Assembly (NCBI RefSeq): GCF_950100655.1
Contig: NZ_CATNLY010000001.1
Coordinates: 682,001 to 746,000, forward strand
Direction: 5' to 3'
DNA from: Pleomorphomonas sp. T1.2MG-36
GTDB taxonomy: Bacteria > Pseudomonadota > Alphaproteobacteria > Rhizobiales > Pleomorphomonadaceae
DNA: 64,000 nucleotides
The notes under the pieces were generated by a model. It searched no databases. It worked only from the letters and a program-made list of their open reading frames with translations, and was not told where the DNA came from. Position numbers and translations under genes: made by a program. This document shows, piece by piece, positions 1-8,720 of the stretch (position 1 is its first letter; each line of letters begins with the position of its first letter).

Positions 1-621
<621 letters not shown>

Positions 622-622
622 G

Positions 623-1756
623 TCAGCGGTCCTTCGGATCAAGGGCGTCGCGCAGGCCGTCGCCGATGAAGTTGAGGGCGAACAACGTCACCACAAAGAA
701 GATGGCCGGGTAGATCAGCAGCCACGGAACCGCCTGCATGCCTGTTGTTCCTTCGGCGATCAGCGACCCCCAGGAGGTCATCGGCTCCTGTACGCCGAGG
801 CCCAAGAAGCTGAGGAAGCTCTCAAGCAGAATGACCTTCGGCACCAGCACGGTGACGAACACCACGACCGGCCCGATGGTGTTGGGAATGACGTGCCGGC
901 GGATGATCTGCCAGTTGCTGAGGCCCATGGCATGCGCCGCCTCGACGAACTCCCGCCGCTTGAGAGACAGCGTCTGGCCGCGCACGATACGCGCCATGTC
1001 CAGCCACTCGATGGCGCCGATCGCTGCGAAGATCAGCACGAAGTGCCGGCCGAAGAACACCACGAGCATGATCACGAAGAACATGAACGGCAGCGAGTAG
1101 AGGATTTCGACGAAGCGCATCATCACGTTGTCGACGCGGCCGCCGATATATCCCGACACGGCACCGTAGGTCACGCCGATGATCAGCGACACGAAGGTGG
1201 CGAGCAGGCCGACGGTGATCGACACCTGTCCGCCCACCATGATGCGCGGCAGGAGATCGCGGCCGTTGCGGTCGGTACCGACCGGGAAATACTGCCCGTT
1301 GATCCTGCCCTTGACCTCGACGGTCTTGCCGTCATCGAGCGTGGAGACGATCTCGGCGCTGTCGAACTCGTCGGGCCGGTCGAGGTAACGCGTGGCGCGC
1401 GGATCGATCGGCTTGTCGGAGCTGATGCGCGCCGTGTAGCTCGTACCGTCGGCATCGAAGGCATCGAGCCGCAGACGAGCTCGTTCGACGGCCGTCTGCA
1501 TCACCTGCTGCAGCGTATCCTCGAGCGGATAGGGATCGAGCGACGGCGGCACGGCCACGTAGGAGGGGAAAATCTGGTCGTACTTGTGCGGATACACCCA
1601 GGTGCCGCCAAAGCTGAACACCGCCACGACGATCAGCACGACGAGGCTGGCCATGGCCGCCTTGTTGCGCAGGAAACGATGCCGCGCCATGGCCCAGAGG
1701 CTGGTGCCGCGAACAGCGACCGTCGGCTCGTTGAGGGTTTGCGTCATCTCACTCAT
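623..1756 (-). CDS. oppC: Peptide ABC transporter permease, OppC/DppC type
   Basis: Inner-membrane permease of the peptide importer, 377 residues, longer than the roughly 300 of many DppC proteins because of an extended periplasmic segment between TM1 (about residues 35-57) and the BPD_transp_1 domain (from about 185). The EAA-type loop appears as [20 protein letters not shown] near residue 275, the site that contacts the ATPases. I choose the ATG at 1756, which gives [10 protein letters not shown] and overlaps the oppB stop by 8 bases (ATGAGTGA), a typical translationally coupled junction; an in-frame ATG nine codons upstream would lie inside oppB. The stop is one base from the oppD start. 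Confidence 0.93.
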   Translation of the reverse strand: MSEMTQTLNEPTVAVRGTSLWAMARHRFLRNKAAMASLVVLIVVAVFSFGGTWVYPHKYDQIFPSYVAVPPSLDPYPLEDTLQQVMQTAVERARLRLDAFDADGTSYTARISSDKPIDPRATRYLDRPDEFDSAEIVSTLDDGKTVEVKGRINGQYFPVGTDRNGRDLLPRIMVGGQVSITVGLLATFVSLIIGVTYGAVSGYIGGRVDNVMMRFVEILYSLPFMFFVIMLVVFFGRHFVLIFAAIGAIEWLDMARIVRGQTLSLKRREFVEAAHAMGLSNWQIIRRHVIPNTIGPVVVFVTVLVPKVILLESFLSFLGLGVQEPMTSWGSLIAEGTTGMQAVPWLLIYPAIFFVVTLFALNFIGDGLRDALDPKDR

Positions 1757-2672
1757 AACGGACCCTCGGATCGAGAACGGCATAGAGAATGTCGACGAGA
1801 AGATTGAACACCACGATGAACACCGAGATCAGCACCACGGTGCCCATCACCAGCGTGTAGTCGCGGTTGAGAGCGCCGAGGACGAAATAGCGGCCGACGC
1901 CAGGCAAGCCAAAAACGGTCTCGACCACCACCGAACCGGTCAAAACGGCGGCGGCAACAGGCCCGAGATAACTGACGGCGGGAACGAGGGCTGCACGCAT
2001 GGCGTGGACGATCACCACCACCCGAGTCGGCAGGCCATAGGCGCGGGCGGTGCGGATATGATCGGCGCGCAACGTCTCGATCATCGAACCGCGCGTGATA
2101 CGCGCAAAGACGGCAAGCTGCGGCAGCGCCAGTGAGATCACAGGCAGCAGGAGATTGGCCACGCCGCCGTCGCCCCAACCGCCAGCCGGCAGCCAGCGCA
2201 GCACCACGGCAAACACGAAGGACAGGATCGGCGCCAGCACGAAGTTCGGCACTGTGATGCCAAAGCTTGCGACTGTCATCACGGCATAGTCGACGACGGA
2301 ATTCTGCCGAAGCGCAGCATAGGAACCGATGGTGATGCCGCCCAGCACGGCGACGAGCAGCGCCCAGGCGCCAAGCGTCAGCGAGTATGGCAGGCTGTTG
2401 GCGATCAACTGGGCAACCGTGAAGTCGCGATAGATGAAGCTCGGACCAAGATCGCCATGGAGAAGGTTCCACAGATAGTGGCCGTACTGAACCACCAGAG
2501 GCCGGTCCAGCAGAAAGGCGCGCTTCAAATTCTCAAGCGTCTGCGGCTCCAGCGGCCGTTCGAGATTGAACGGGCCACCCGGTGCAACGCGCATCAGGAA
2601 AAACGACAAGGTGACGACGATGAAGATGGTCGGAATTGCCGACATCAGCCGTCGCAGGACAAAACGTAACAT
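1749..2672 (-). CDS. oppB: Peptide ABC transporter permease, OppB/DppB type
   Basis: Second inner-membrane permease of the importer, 307 residues, the usual length of the family. N-terminal TM helix (MLRFVLRRLMSAIPTIFIVVTLSFFL, residues about 9-28) with the family motif LDRPLVVQYGHYL, then five further helices and the EAA loop (IRTARAYGLPTRVVVIVHAMRAALVP, about residues 205-230). It is the first permease gene after oppA, from which it is separated by 174 bases containing a perfect stem-loop (2803-2830). It overlaps oppC by 8 bases. Confidence 0.93.
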   Translation of the reverse strand: MLRFVLRRLMSAIPTIFIVVTLSFFLMRVAPGGPFNLERPLEPQTLENLKRAFLLDRPLVVQYGHYLWNLLHGDLGPSFIYRDFTVAQLIANSLPYSLTLGAWALLVAVLGGITIGSYAALRQNSVVDYAVMTVASFGITVPNFVLAPILSFVFAVVLRWLPAGGWGDGGVANLLLPVISLALPQLAVFARITRGSMIETLRADHIRTARAYGLPTRVVVIVHAMRAALVPAVSYLGPVAAAVLTGSVVVETVFGLPGVGRYFVLGALNRDYTLVMGTVVLISVFIVVFNLLVDILYAVLDPRVRYE

Positions 2673-2802
2673 GGACCCGTCCCCGTTGGATTGGTCACGG
2701 AAGGCGAGAAAGACACGCCGGCCTGGCGCCCGAAGACAAACTTCCGAACAAGCCGACGGGCGCCGCCTCCCCTTTACGGGAATGCGCCGCCCTTAGGAAC
2801 GC

Positions 2803-2830
2803 CGCCCTTTTCCCGAATGGGAAAAGGGCG
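2803..2830 (-). promoter_or_regulatory. Perfect 12-bp stem-loop between oppA and oppB
   Basis: CGCCCTTTTCCC (2803-2814) and GGGAAAAGGGCG (2819-2830) are exact reverse complements around a GAAT tetraloop. It begins 17 bases past the oppA stop. On the transcript no U-run follows, so a simple intrinsic terminator is not supported; by analogy with other binding-protein operons, a 3' stabiliser of oppA mRNA and/or partial attenuation of oppBCD is the inference. Confidence 0.7.
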
Positions 2831-2846
2831 AACGCCTCGCATCATC

Positions 2847-4448
2847 TCACTTGAGCGACAGGAACTTGGTCAGGTGCTCGTTGACGCCGTTCATGGCGAA
2901 GCCCTGGACCTTGTTGGACACGAGCCAGGTGGAGGCATGCACCATCAGCGGTACGACGCCCTGCTCATCCATGGCGATCTGCTCGGCATCATGCAGCATC
3001 TGCAGGCGCTTGGCGGGATCGCGCTCCGAGTAAGAGCCCTTCATCAGGTCATCGAACTTGGCGTTCGTGTAATGGCCGTAGTTGAAGGTCTTGTTGGTGC
3101 TGATCATCAGGTTGAGGAAGTTCTCAGGATCGGCGTAGTCGGCCTGCCAGCCGCAACGCGCCGCGTCGAACGAGCCACCTTCCTGAAGATAAGCATAGTG
3201 CGACTTCACATCGAGGTTCTGGATGGTCACCTCGGCGCCCAGCGACTTCCACATATCGGCAACGGCGGTAGCCACCTTCTTGTGATTCTCGTTGGTATTG
3301 AACCGGATATCGACCTTGAGCGGCTTGCCGCCATCGCCGTAGCCGGCTTCCTTCAAGAGTTCCTTGGCCTTGTCTTCGCGGTCGAGCTGATCGAGTTCGG
3401 ACCACTCGGGCTTGGCCGGCGTGTAGCCGACGATGCCGTCCGGCACGAAGGAATAGGCCGGCATCTGAGTGCCGGAGAAGATCTTCTCCGACAGGAAGTC
3501 GCGATCGACAGCCATCGAGAAGGCCTGACGGACGCGCACGTCGTCGAACGGCGGCTTACGCGTATCGAGCACGTAATAGTAGGAAGAAAGGTCCGGCGCA
3601 GCCAGAACCTGATCCTTGCCGAGCTTGCCTTCGAGGAACTTCTTCTGGTCGGCCTGGAAATTATAGACAACATCCAGCTCGCCGGCTTCGAACATGCGCT
3701 CGGTCGTCGCCTGATCTTCCGACGGGTTGTAGATGACCTTGTCGATCTTGACGTTGGTCGCATCCCAATACTGGGCATTCTTGACCGTGGTAATGTGATC
3801 GTTCGGGACGTTCTCGGTCAGGCAGAAGGCGCCGTTACAGACGATATTGCCCGGCTTGATCCACTCGCCGCCGAACTTCTCGATGGCCCAGCTCGGGACC
3901 GGCAGCGCGGCATAGTGAGCCAGCAGCTCGATGAAATAAGGGGTCGGACGCTCGAGGGTGATTTCCAGCGTCTTGTCGTCGATAGCCTTCACGCCCAGCG
4001 TGTCGATTGCGGCCTTGCCGCCGTTGACCGCTTCGGCGTTCTTGATCGGATAGAGAATGTTGGCGTATTCGGCCGCTTCCTTCGGATCCTCCATCCGGCG
4101 GTAGGCGAACACGAAATCATTGGCGGTAACCGGCTTTCCGTCCGACCAGTTGGCGTCGGCGCGCAGCTTGAACGTATAGACCGTTCCGTCGTCCGACAGC
4201 GTCCAGCTCTCGGCAACGCCCGGGATCACCTTGCCATGCGGATCATAAATGGTGAGCCCCTCGAACATGTCGCGGACAATGAAGCCTTCGACGTCGATCG
4301 AAATATGCGCCTGATCGAGCGTCTGCGGCTCGCCGCCGTTGCCGCGGCGAATGACCACTTCGGCGAGCGACGGCGTCGCCAGCACGGCGAGCATCGAACC
4401 GGCGATCAACGTCGCCGACAATGCGCGAAATACACGGGGGGTGTTCAT
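2847..4448 (-). CDS. oppA: Periplasmic peptide-binding protein, SBP_bac_5 family (OppA)
   Basis: Solute receptor that delivers oligopeptides to OppBC. 533 residues, the normal family size. A Sec signal peptide is visible: positively charged start (MNTPRVFRAL), hydrophobic core, and an Ala-x-Ala cleavage site at about residues 27-29 (SLA|EVVIRRGNGG). The mature part starts with the family hallmark GGEPQTLDQAHI and contains the YTFKLRADANWSDGKPVTANDF block typical of MppA/OppA-like receptors. The start is supported by a strong ribosome binding site, AGGAGG, nine bases before the ATG. Closest in style to E. coli OppA/MppA; mppA-like murein peptide binding is possible but cannot be decided here. 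Confidence 0.92.
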   Translation of the reverse strand: MNTPRVFRALSATLIAGSMLAVLATPSLAEVVIRRGNGGEPQTLDQAHISIDVEGFIVRDMFEGLTIYDPHGKVIPGVAESWTLSDDGTVYTFKLRADANWSDGKPVTANDFVFAYRRMEDPKEAAEYANILYPIKNAEAVNGGKAAIDTLGVKAIDDKTLEITLERPTPYFIELLAHYAALPVPSWAIEKFGGEWIKPGNIVCNGAFCLTENVPNDHITTVKNAQYWDATNVKIDKVIYNPSEDQATTERMFEAGELDVVYNFQADQKKFLEGKLGKDQVLAAPDLSSYYYVLDTRKPPFDDVRVRQAFSMAVDRDFLSEKIFSGTQMPAYSFVPDGIVGYTPAKPEWSELDQLDREDKAKELLKEAGYGDGGKPLKVDIRFNTNENHKKVATAVADMWKSLGAEVTIQNLDVKSHYAYLQEGGSFDAARCGWQADYADPENFLNLMISTNKTFNYGHYTNAKFDDLMKGSYSERDPAKRLQMLHDAEQIAMDEQGVVPLMVHASTWLVSNKVQGFAMNGVNEHLTKFLSLK

Positions 4449-4542
4449 CTCTCGAGCCTCCTGCCTATAGTTGCGGCCACCGCACGCTTGACCGCCGGTC
4501 GCCGAAAGGGCTTTGTTTTCGTTGGTTTGCTTGCCAGTGATC

Positions 4543-4556
4543 CAAAGGCGCCTTTG
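4543..4556. promoter_or_regulatory. 14-bp perfect palindrome upstream of oppA
   Basis: CAAAGGCGCCTTTG reads identically on both strands and lies about 95-108 bases upstream of the oppA start in the 150-base puuE-oppA gap. It could be an operator or short hairpin; no regulator gene is adjacent, so its role is unknown. Confidence 0.25.
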
Positions 4557-4598
4557 TTGCCCGGCAACGCCGGTCGTTTCCTTGTCCTCAGCCAGCCT

Positions 4599-5516
4599 TC
4601 AGCCGCCGGGCCGATGCTGGGCGATCCAGTGCCATGCGATGTCGATCCGGCGTGGAACCCAGACCTTATCATGCGACAGCACGTAGTCCAGAAAGCGCTG
4701 AAGCGCGGCCATACGGGCCGGCCGGCCGACGAGGCGGCAGTGCAGGCCGACGTTCAGCATTTTCGGGCTGCCGTTCTGCCCCTCCTCGTAGAGCACGTCG
4801 AACGCGTCCTTGAGGTAGGTGTAAAACTGATCGCCCGAGTTGAAGCCTTGATTTGTCGCAAACCGCATATCGTTGGTATCGAGCGTATACGGAATGATGA
4901 GGTGCGGTCCGTTCGGCCCTTCGATCCAGTAGGGCAGATCGTCGGCATAGGAGTCCGATGAGTAGAGGAAGCCCCCCTCTTCCATGGCGAGCTCGGTCGA
5001 GTGGATCGAGGCACGGCCGGTGTACCAGCCGAGAGGGCGCGATCCCGTGACCTCCTCGTGGATCCGGATCGCCTCGAGCATGTGCTCGCGCTCGGCTTCC
5101 TTGGTATAGTCCTTGTAGTCGATCCACTTGAGGCCGTGGCTGGCGATCTCCCAGTCGGCCTCCTTCATGGCGGCCACCACCTCCGGAACGCGGGCCAGCG
5201 CCGTGGCGACGCCATAGACCGTCACGGGCACGGCGCGCGAGGTGAACAGGCGATGCAGCCGCCAGAAGCCGGCGCGCGAGCCATACTCGTAGATCGACTC
5301 CATGTTGGCATGCCGCTGGCCGGGCCAGGGCTGGGCGCCGACGATCTCCGACAGGAACGCCTCGGAAGCCGCGTCGCCGTGAAGAATGCAGTTCTCGCCG
5401 CCTTCCTCGTAGTTGACGACGAACTGCACGGCGATGCGGGCGCCGTCGGGCCAGGCCGCGTCGGGAGGGGTGCGGCCGTAACCGACCATGTCGCGGGGAT
5501 AGGTCTTGTCGATCAT
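4599..5516 (-). CDS. puuE: Allantoinase PuuE-type polysaccharide-deacetylase-family protein
   Basis: 305 residues of the NodB/polysaccharide deacetylase fold, matching the PuuE group, which hydrolyses the allantoin ring to allantoate in purine catabolism and is unrelated to the metal-dependent AllB allantoinases. The characteristic start DMVGYGRTPPDAAWPDGARIAVQFVVNYEEGGE is present, as are GSRAGFWRLHRLF and EIASHGLKWIDYKDY (residues about 120-135). PuuE proteins lack the full zinc triad of NodB deacetylases, consistent with what is seen. No other ureide gene is next to it; it sits between pssA (73-base gap) and oppA (150-base gap) on the same strand. Confidence 0.85.
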   Translation of the reverse strand: MIDKTYPRDMVGYGRTPPDAAWPDGARIAVQFVVNYEEGGENCILHGDAASEAFLSEIVGAQPWPGQRHANMESIYEYGSRAGFWRLHRLFTSRAVPVTVYGVATALARVPEVVAAMKEADWEIASHGLKWIDYKDYTKEAEREHMLEAIRIHEEVTGSRPLGWYTGRASIHSTELAMEEGGFLYSSDSYADDLPYWIEGPNGPHLIIPYTLDTNDMRFATNQGFNSGDQFYTYLKDAFDVLYEEGQNGSPKMLNVGLHCRLVGRPARMAALQRFLDYVLSHDKVWVPRRIDIAWHWIAQHRPGG

Positions 5517-5589
5517 GTCGCATCACCTCGTCTGGTTGCCGGCCGGCCGGCGGCAGGCGCCGGAAAAGCGGATCGGCGGCAAGACCGGT

Positions 5590-6444
5590 TCAGGGCGTGG
5601 TCTCGTCGTCGGGAAAGGGACCGCCGACGTCCAGCGTCAGCTCGTCTTCCTTGGTGCCGTGAGTGCGCGCCAGCCGATTCCAGGCGCGCCAGCCGAATGG
5701 GATGTAGGCGAGATAGAGAATGGTCAGGATGCTCAGCACGTGGAACGGATAGCTGACCAGCAGCATGGCCAGGATGACCACGCCGATCAGGATCGGCACG
5801 ACCCACTCCCGCTGGATTCCACCGTATTTCTTGCCCGAGAAGGTCGGCACGCGGCTGACCATCAGGGCTGCGATCAGCACCACGTAGGCAACCACCGCCG
5901 GTGCCGCCGCCTGAGGCACGTCGATACCGACGCGGTCGACGTAAACCGGCAGGAGAACCGCGAGCGCGCCAGCCGGAATGGGCACGCCGGTGAAGAAGTT
6001 GGCCTGCCAGGTTGGCTTGTCCTCGCCCAGCATGGTGTTGAAGCGGGCAAGACGCAGGGCGCCGGCGATGGCGAACAGCACCACGGCCACCCAACCGAAG
6101 GAGTTGATGTCGTGGAAGTTCCAGACGAAGAGCAACAGGGGCGGCGCCACGCCGAAGCTCAGGAAGTCGCTGAGGGAATCGAGCTCCGCCCCGAACTTCG
6201 AGGTGACGTGCAGGTAGCGGGCGAGCCGGCCGTCCAGACCGTCCAGCACGGCGGCGATCAGGATGGCATAGACGGCCATCTCGAAACGGCCTTCGAAGCT
6301 CATGCGGATCGAGGTCAGGCCGGCACACAGCGACAGCAGCGTCACGAGGTTGGGGATCACGCTGCGGATCGGGATGCGACGCAGCCGCCTCGGCCGCTCG
6401 ACGGCTTCCGGCTCAGGATCGAATGGCGGGAAAAGTCCGGGCAT
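5590..6444 (-). CDS. pssA: CDP-diacylglycerol--serine O-phosphatidyltransferase
   Basis: Integral membrane enzyme that makes phosphatidylserine from CDP-diacylglycerol and L-serine; 284 residues. The CDP-alcohol phosphotransferase signature DG-x2-AR-x8-G-x3-D-x3-D is complete at residues 71-93, with the four catalytic aspartates present, followed by alternating hydrophobic segments to the C terminus. It lies 11 bases downstream of psd, which decarboxylates its product, so the two form the phosphatidylethanolamine operon. The Leu-Leu-Ser-Leu-Cys segment before the motif and the length fit the multi-pass type II PssA, not the E. coli peripheral type. Confidence 0.95.
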   Translation of the reverse strand: MPGLFPPFDPEPEAVERPRRLRRIPIRSVIPNLVTLLSLCAGLTSIRMSFEGRFEMAVYAILIAAVLDGLDGRLARYLHVTSKFGAELDSLSDFLSFGVAPPLLLFVWNFHDINSFGWVAVVLFAIAGALRLARFNTMLGEDKPTWQANFFTGVPIPAGALAVLLPVYVDRVGIDVPQAAAPAVVAYVVLIAALMVSRVPTFSGKKYGGIQREWVVPILIGVVILAMLLVSYPFHVLSILTILYLAYIPFGWRAWNRLARTHGTKEDELTLDVGGPFPDDETTP

Positions 6445-6455
6445 CTTCGTCCGCC

Positions 6456-7157
6456 TCAGGACACGCGCACGAACGGCGTCTTGGTCGCGCCGTCGATGTC
6501 GGCGAGTACCGTCTCGCCGGCGATCGCCCTCGCCCCCTCGGACACCAGCGCCGTGGCCGTCGCCGGCAGGTAGACATCGACACGCGAGCCGAAGCGGATG
6601 AGGCCGAAACGGTCGCCGACGGTCAGGCTTTCACCCTCGCGGGTGAAGGACAGGATGCGGCGGGCGATGAGGCCGGCGATCTGCACCACGCCGACAACGC
6701 GTCCATCCGGCCGCTCGATGACCAGCCCGTTGCGCTCGTTGTCCTCGCTGGCCTTGTCGAGCTCGGCATTGAGGAACTTGCCCGCCTTGTAGGCGATCCG
6801 CACCACACGCCCCGTAACCGGTGCGCGGTTCACGTGCACGTCGAACACGTTCATGAACACGCAGATGCGCAACAGCGGCTCGGGACCGAGGCCAAGCTCG
6901 CGCGGCGGCACGGCAAGCCCCACGGCGGAAATGCGCCCATCGGCCGGCGAGATGACCAGCGAATTCGAAACAGGCGTCACCCGCACGGGATCGCGGAAGA
7001 ACAGCGCGCACCAGATGGTGAGCGCGAGCCCGATCCAGAACAGCGGCTCGAACAGCCAGCCGAGCAGCACGGTGCCCGCCAGGAAAACCAGGATGAACTT
7101 GTGCCCTTCCGGGTGGATCGGCGGCACGGCGTTCTGGATCGACTTGAGCACCGACAT
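6456..7157 (-). CDS. psd: Phosphatidylserine decarboxylase proenzyme
   Basis: Pyruvoyl-dependent enzyme converting phosphatidylserine to phosphatidylethanolamine at the inner membrane. 233 residues from the ATG at 7157 ([18 protein letters not shown]), the size of the short class of proteobacterial Psd; an in-frame ATG further upstream would add 24 residues with no family similarity. Two adjacent membrane segments occupy about residues 20-55. The self-cleavage site is the Gly190-Ser191 pair within [12 protein letters not shown], which produces the alpha chain with its pyruvoyl group. It is the promoter-proximal gene of the psd-pssA operon. Confidence 0.94.
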   Translation of the reverse strand: MSVLKSIQNAVPPIHPEGHKFILVFLAGTVLLGWLFEPLFWIGLALTIWCALFFRDPVRVTPVSNSLVISPADGRISAVGLAVPPRELGLGPEPLLRICVFMNVFDVHVNRAPVTGRVVRIAYKAGKFLNAELDKASEDNERNGLVIERPDGRVVGVVQIAGLIARRILSFTREGESLTVGDRFGLIRFGSRVDVYLPATATALVSEGARAIAGETVLADIDGATKTPFVRVS

Positions 7158-7360
7158 GATATTCAGCCCGTAGAATTGCGGGGAAACCCGCTGAGAGAAA
7201 CGGACTTTTCGCACGAAAGGGCGACACATGCAAAGCCGGTTGCCACTGCACGCCGGTTGTTCACACCGCTTTCAATAAAAAGATGGCCGACGGAACCGCC
7301 GCTCCGTCGGCCATATGGACAGAATTGGAAGACGGACGCTTTCCGTCGATCAGCGCCGGA

Positions 7361-8293
7361 TCAGGCGGGCAGCGGATCGGTGCCGATCGGCTTTCCGCCC
7401 TCCGTGCGCAGGAGGTAAAGCGACGCTCCAATGATCATCAGCGCCCCGATCCAGAGGTAGCCATCGGGCGCATAGGCGAACACCAGCCAACCGGCCAGCG
7501 TGTTGAGCGGCAGGCGCACGTTGTCGAAGGTCTGGAGGTAGGAGGCGTCGGCGCGCGCATAGGCGAGCGTCAGGAGATACTGCGCCGCGGCCGTCAGCGC
7601 GGCGAGCGCCAAGATCACCCAGAGCACCGTGCCTCCCGGCAGCGCGAAGGCGGCTCCGACATCGAAACCGGACGAGGTGAGCAGGAAGGCGGCGTTGATC
7701 GGCGTGAGCAGGGCCAGAAGGTAGACCGTGACCGATGCCGGCCGCTCGACCGCGGCGAGTTGCTTGGTCATGACAGACGACCCCGCCCACATCGCCGCCG
7801 CACCGAGCGGCAACAGGCTGTAGACCGAGAAGTTGTCCGACCAGGGCGCCAGGATCAGCATGCCGCCGACAAAGCCGACGATGGTGGCAAGCGCCCGATG
7901 CGGACCGATGCGCTCGCCGAGAATGAGCCGGGCGGCCACGATGACGATGAACGGCGAGGTCATGTCGATGGCCACCACCTGGGCGATCGGCACGCCGGCG
8001 GCCAGTGCGCCGACGAAGAACTGCACGCCGAGGGTCGCAAAGACGACGCGGACGATGTGGGCGACGGGATGGGCGGTACGGAAGGCTCCGGCGCCCAGCT
8101 TCAGCAGCGTGGGCACGAAGAAGATCAGCGACAAGCCGTACTGCCAGAAGGCGAGTGCCTGCGATGAGAAGTGATAGGTGCCGGTCACCCACTGGGTGAG
8201 CACATTGATGGCGGCGAAGATGACGCCGGCCGATACCATGTAGGTCGCTCCCAGCACGGGAAACGAACCGGTCTTGTTCGGGCTCTGATTCAA
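7361..8293 (-). CDS. ribN: Riboflavin importer RibN, EamA/DMT family, probable TTG start
   Basis: Ten-helix drug/metabolite transporter protein (two EamA repeats, about residues 10-145 and 160-295). Family membership alone would not reveal the substrate, but an FMN riboswitch lies directly upstream on the same strand, the arrangement known for RibN riboflavin importers of alphaproteobacteria. The reading frame has no early ATG in a sensible place. I choose TTG at 8293 because AAGGA sits eight bases before it; this gives about 310 residues starting at LNQSPNKTGSF. Another in-frame TTG at 8353 has no ribosome binding site. The first ATG would remove part of helix 1. Confidence 0.82.
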   Translation of the reverse strand: MNQSPNKTGSFPVLGATYMVSAGVIFAAINVLTQWVTGTYHFSSQALAFWQYGLSLIFFVPTLLKLGAGAFRTAHPVAHIVRVVFATLGVQFFVGALAAGVPIAQVVAIDMTSPFIVIVAARLILGERIGPHRALATIVGFVGGMLILAPWSDNFSVYSLLPLGAAAMWAGSSVMTKQLAAVERPASVTVYLLALLTPINAAFLLTSSGFDVGAAFALPGGTVLWVILALAALTAAAQYLLTLAYARADASYLQTFDNVRLPLNTLAGWLVFAYAPDGYLWIGALMIIGASLYLLRTEGGKPIGTDPLPA

Positions 8294-8357
8294 GGTACGG
8301 GTCCTTGCGAAAAGGAACGACGCGGAATCAGGGCGATCGGGACATGGAGACAATCGG

Positions 8358-8383
8358 TCGCGATCGGCGGAAGCCGGCCGCGA
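8358..8383 (-). promoter_or_regulatory. Hairpin between FMN aptamer and ribN (possible expression platform)
   Basis: On the transcript TCGCGGCCGGC and GCCGATCGCGA pair around a TTCC loop with one mismatch. It lies just after the aptamer and about 65 bases before the proposed TTG start. No U-run follows, so control by translation initiation or Rho is likelier than intrinsic termination. Confidence 0.4.
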
Positions 8384-8400
8384 GCGGGATTTTCAGCACA

Positions 8401-8545
8401 CCCTTCTCTTTCATCCGGACTGTACCGTCGGCTCCGGAATCACACCGGATCTGCTGACCTCCCGCCGTGAGGCTGGAGCGCTCGCGGGCTAGACGGCTTG
8501 CACCGCCATTACCGCCGGTGGGGAATTTCGCCCCGCCCCGAGAAT
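8401..8545 (-). ncRNA. FMN riboswitch (RFN element)
   Basis: The conserved RFN blocks occur in order on the minus strand: TCGGGGCGGGGCGAAATTCC, then CCCACCGGCGGTAAT, AGCCCGCGAGCGC, a GGTGTGATTCCGG segment, GCCGACGGTACAGTCCGGAT, and closing GAAAGAGAA. These are the near-invariant parts of the six-helix FMN aptamer. It precedes ribN, so it should shut off riboflavin import when FMN is abundant. A consensus-like promoter lies just upstream. Confidence 0.96.
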
Positions 8546-8579
8546 GGTGCCGACGCGGGGAACCGCGCCGACAGGATGG

Positions 8580-8608
8580 ATATTAATGCAGGAAGCCCCC
8601 GAAATCAA
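8580..8608 (-). promoter_or_regulatory. Sigma-70-type promoter for the FMN riboswitch-ribN transcript
   Basis: TTGATT (8603-8608) and TAATAT (8580-8585) on the minus strand are separated by exactly 17 bases. Transcription would start near 8573, about 28 bases before the aptamer. Confidence 0.6.
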
Positions 8609-8631
8609 AGGCGACACATCGTTTCCACGTG

Positions 8632-8644
8632 CATGACAGTCATG
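8632..8644. promoter_or_regulatory. 13-bp palindrome in the ribN/MFS divergent region
   Basis: CATGAC-A-GTCATG is a perfect odd palindrome, 77 bases before the MFS exporter start and upstream of the ribN promoter. It looks like an operator for a dimeric repressor, but no regulator is encoded next to it. Confidence 0.3.
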
Positions 8645-8720
8645 TTCGCCGACATGTGAACGCCGCCCCCTCGACCCGTGGTCCCGTATCGGCCATAAAC
8701 CGGGCACATACGAGAAAACC

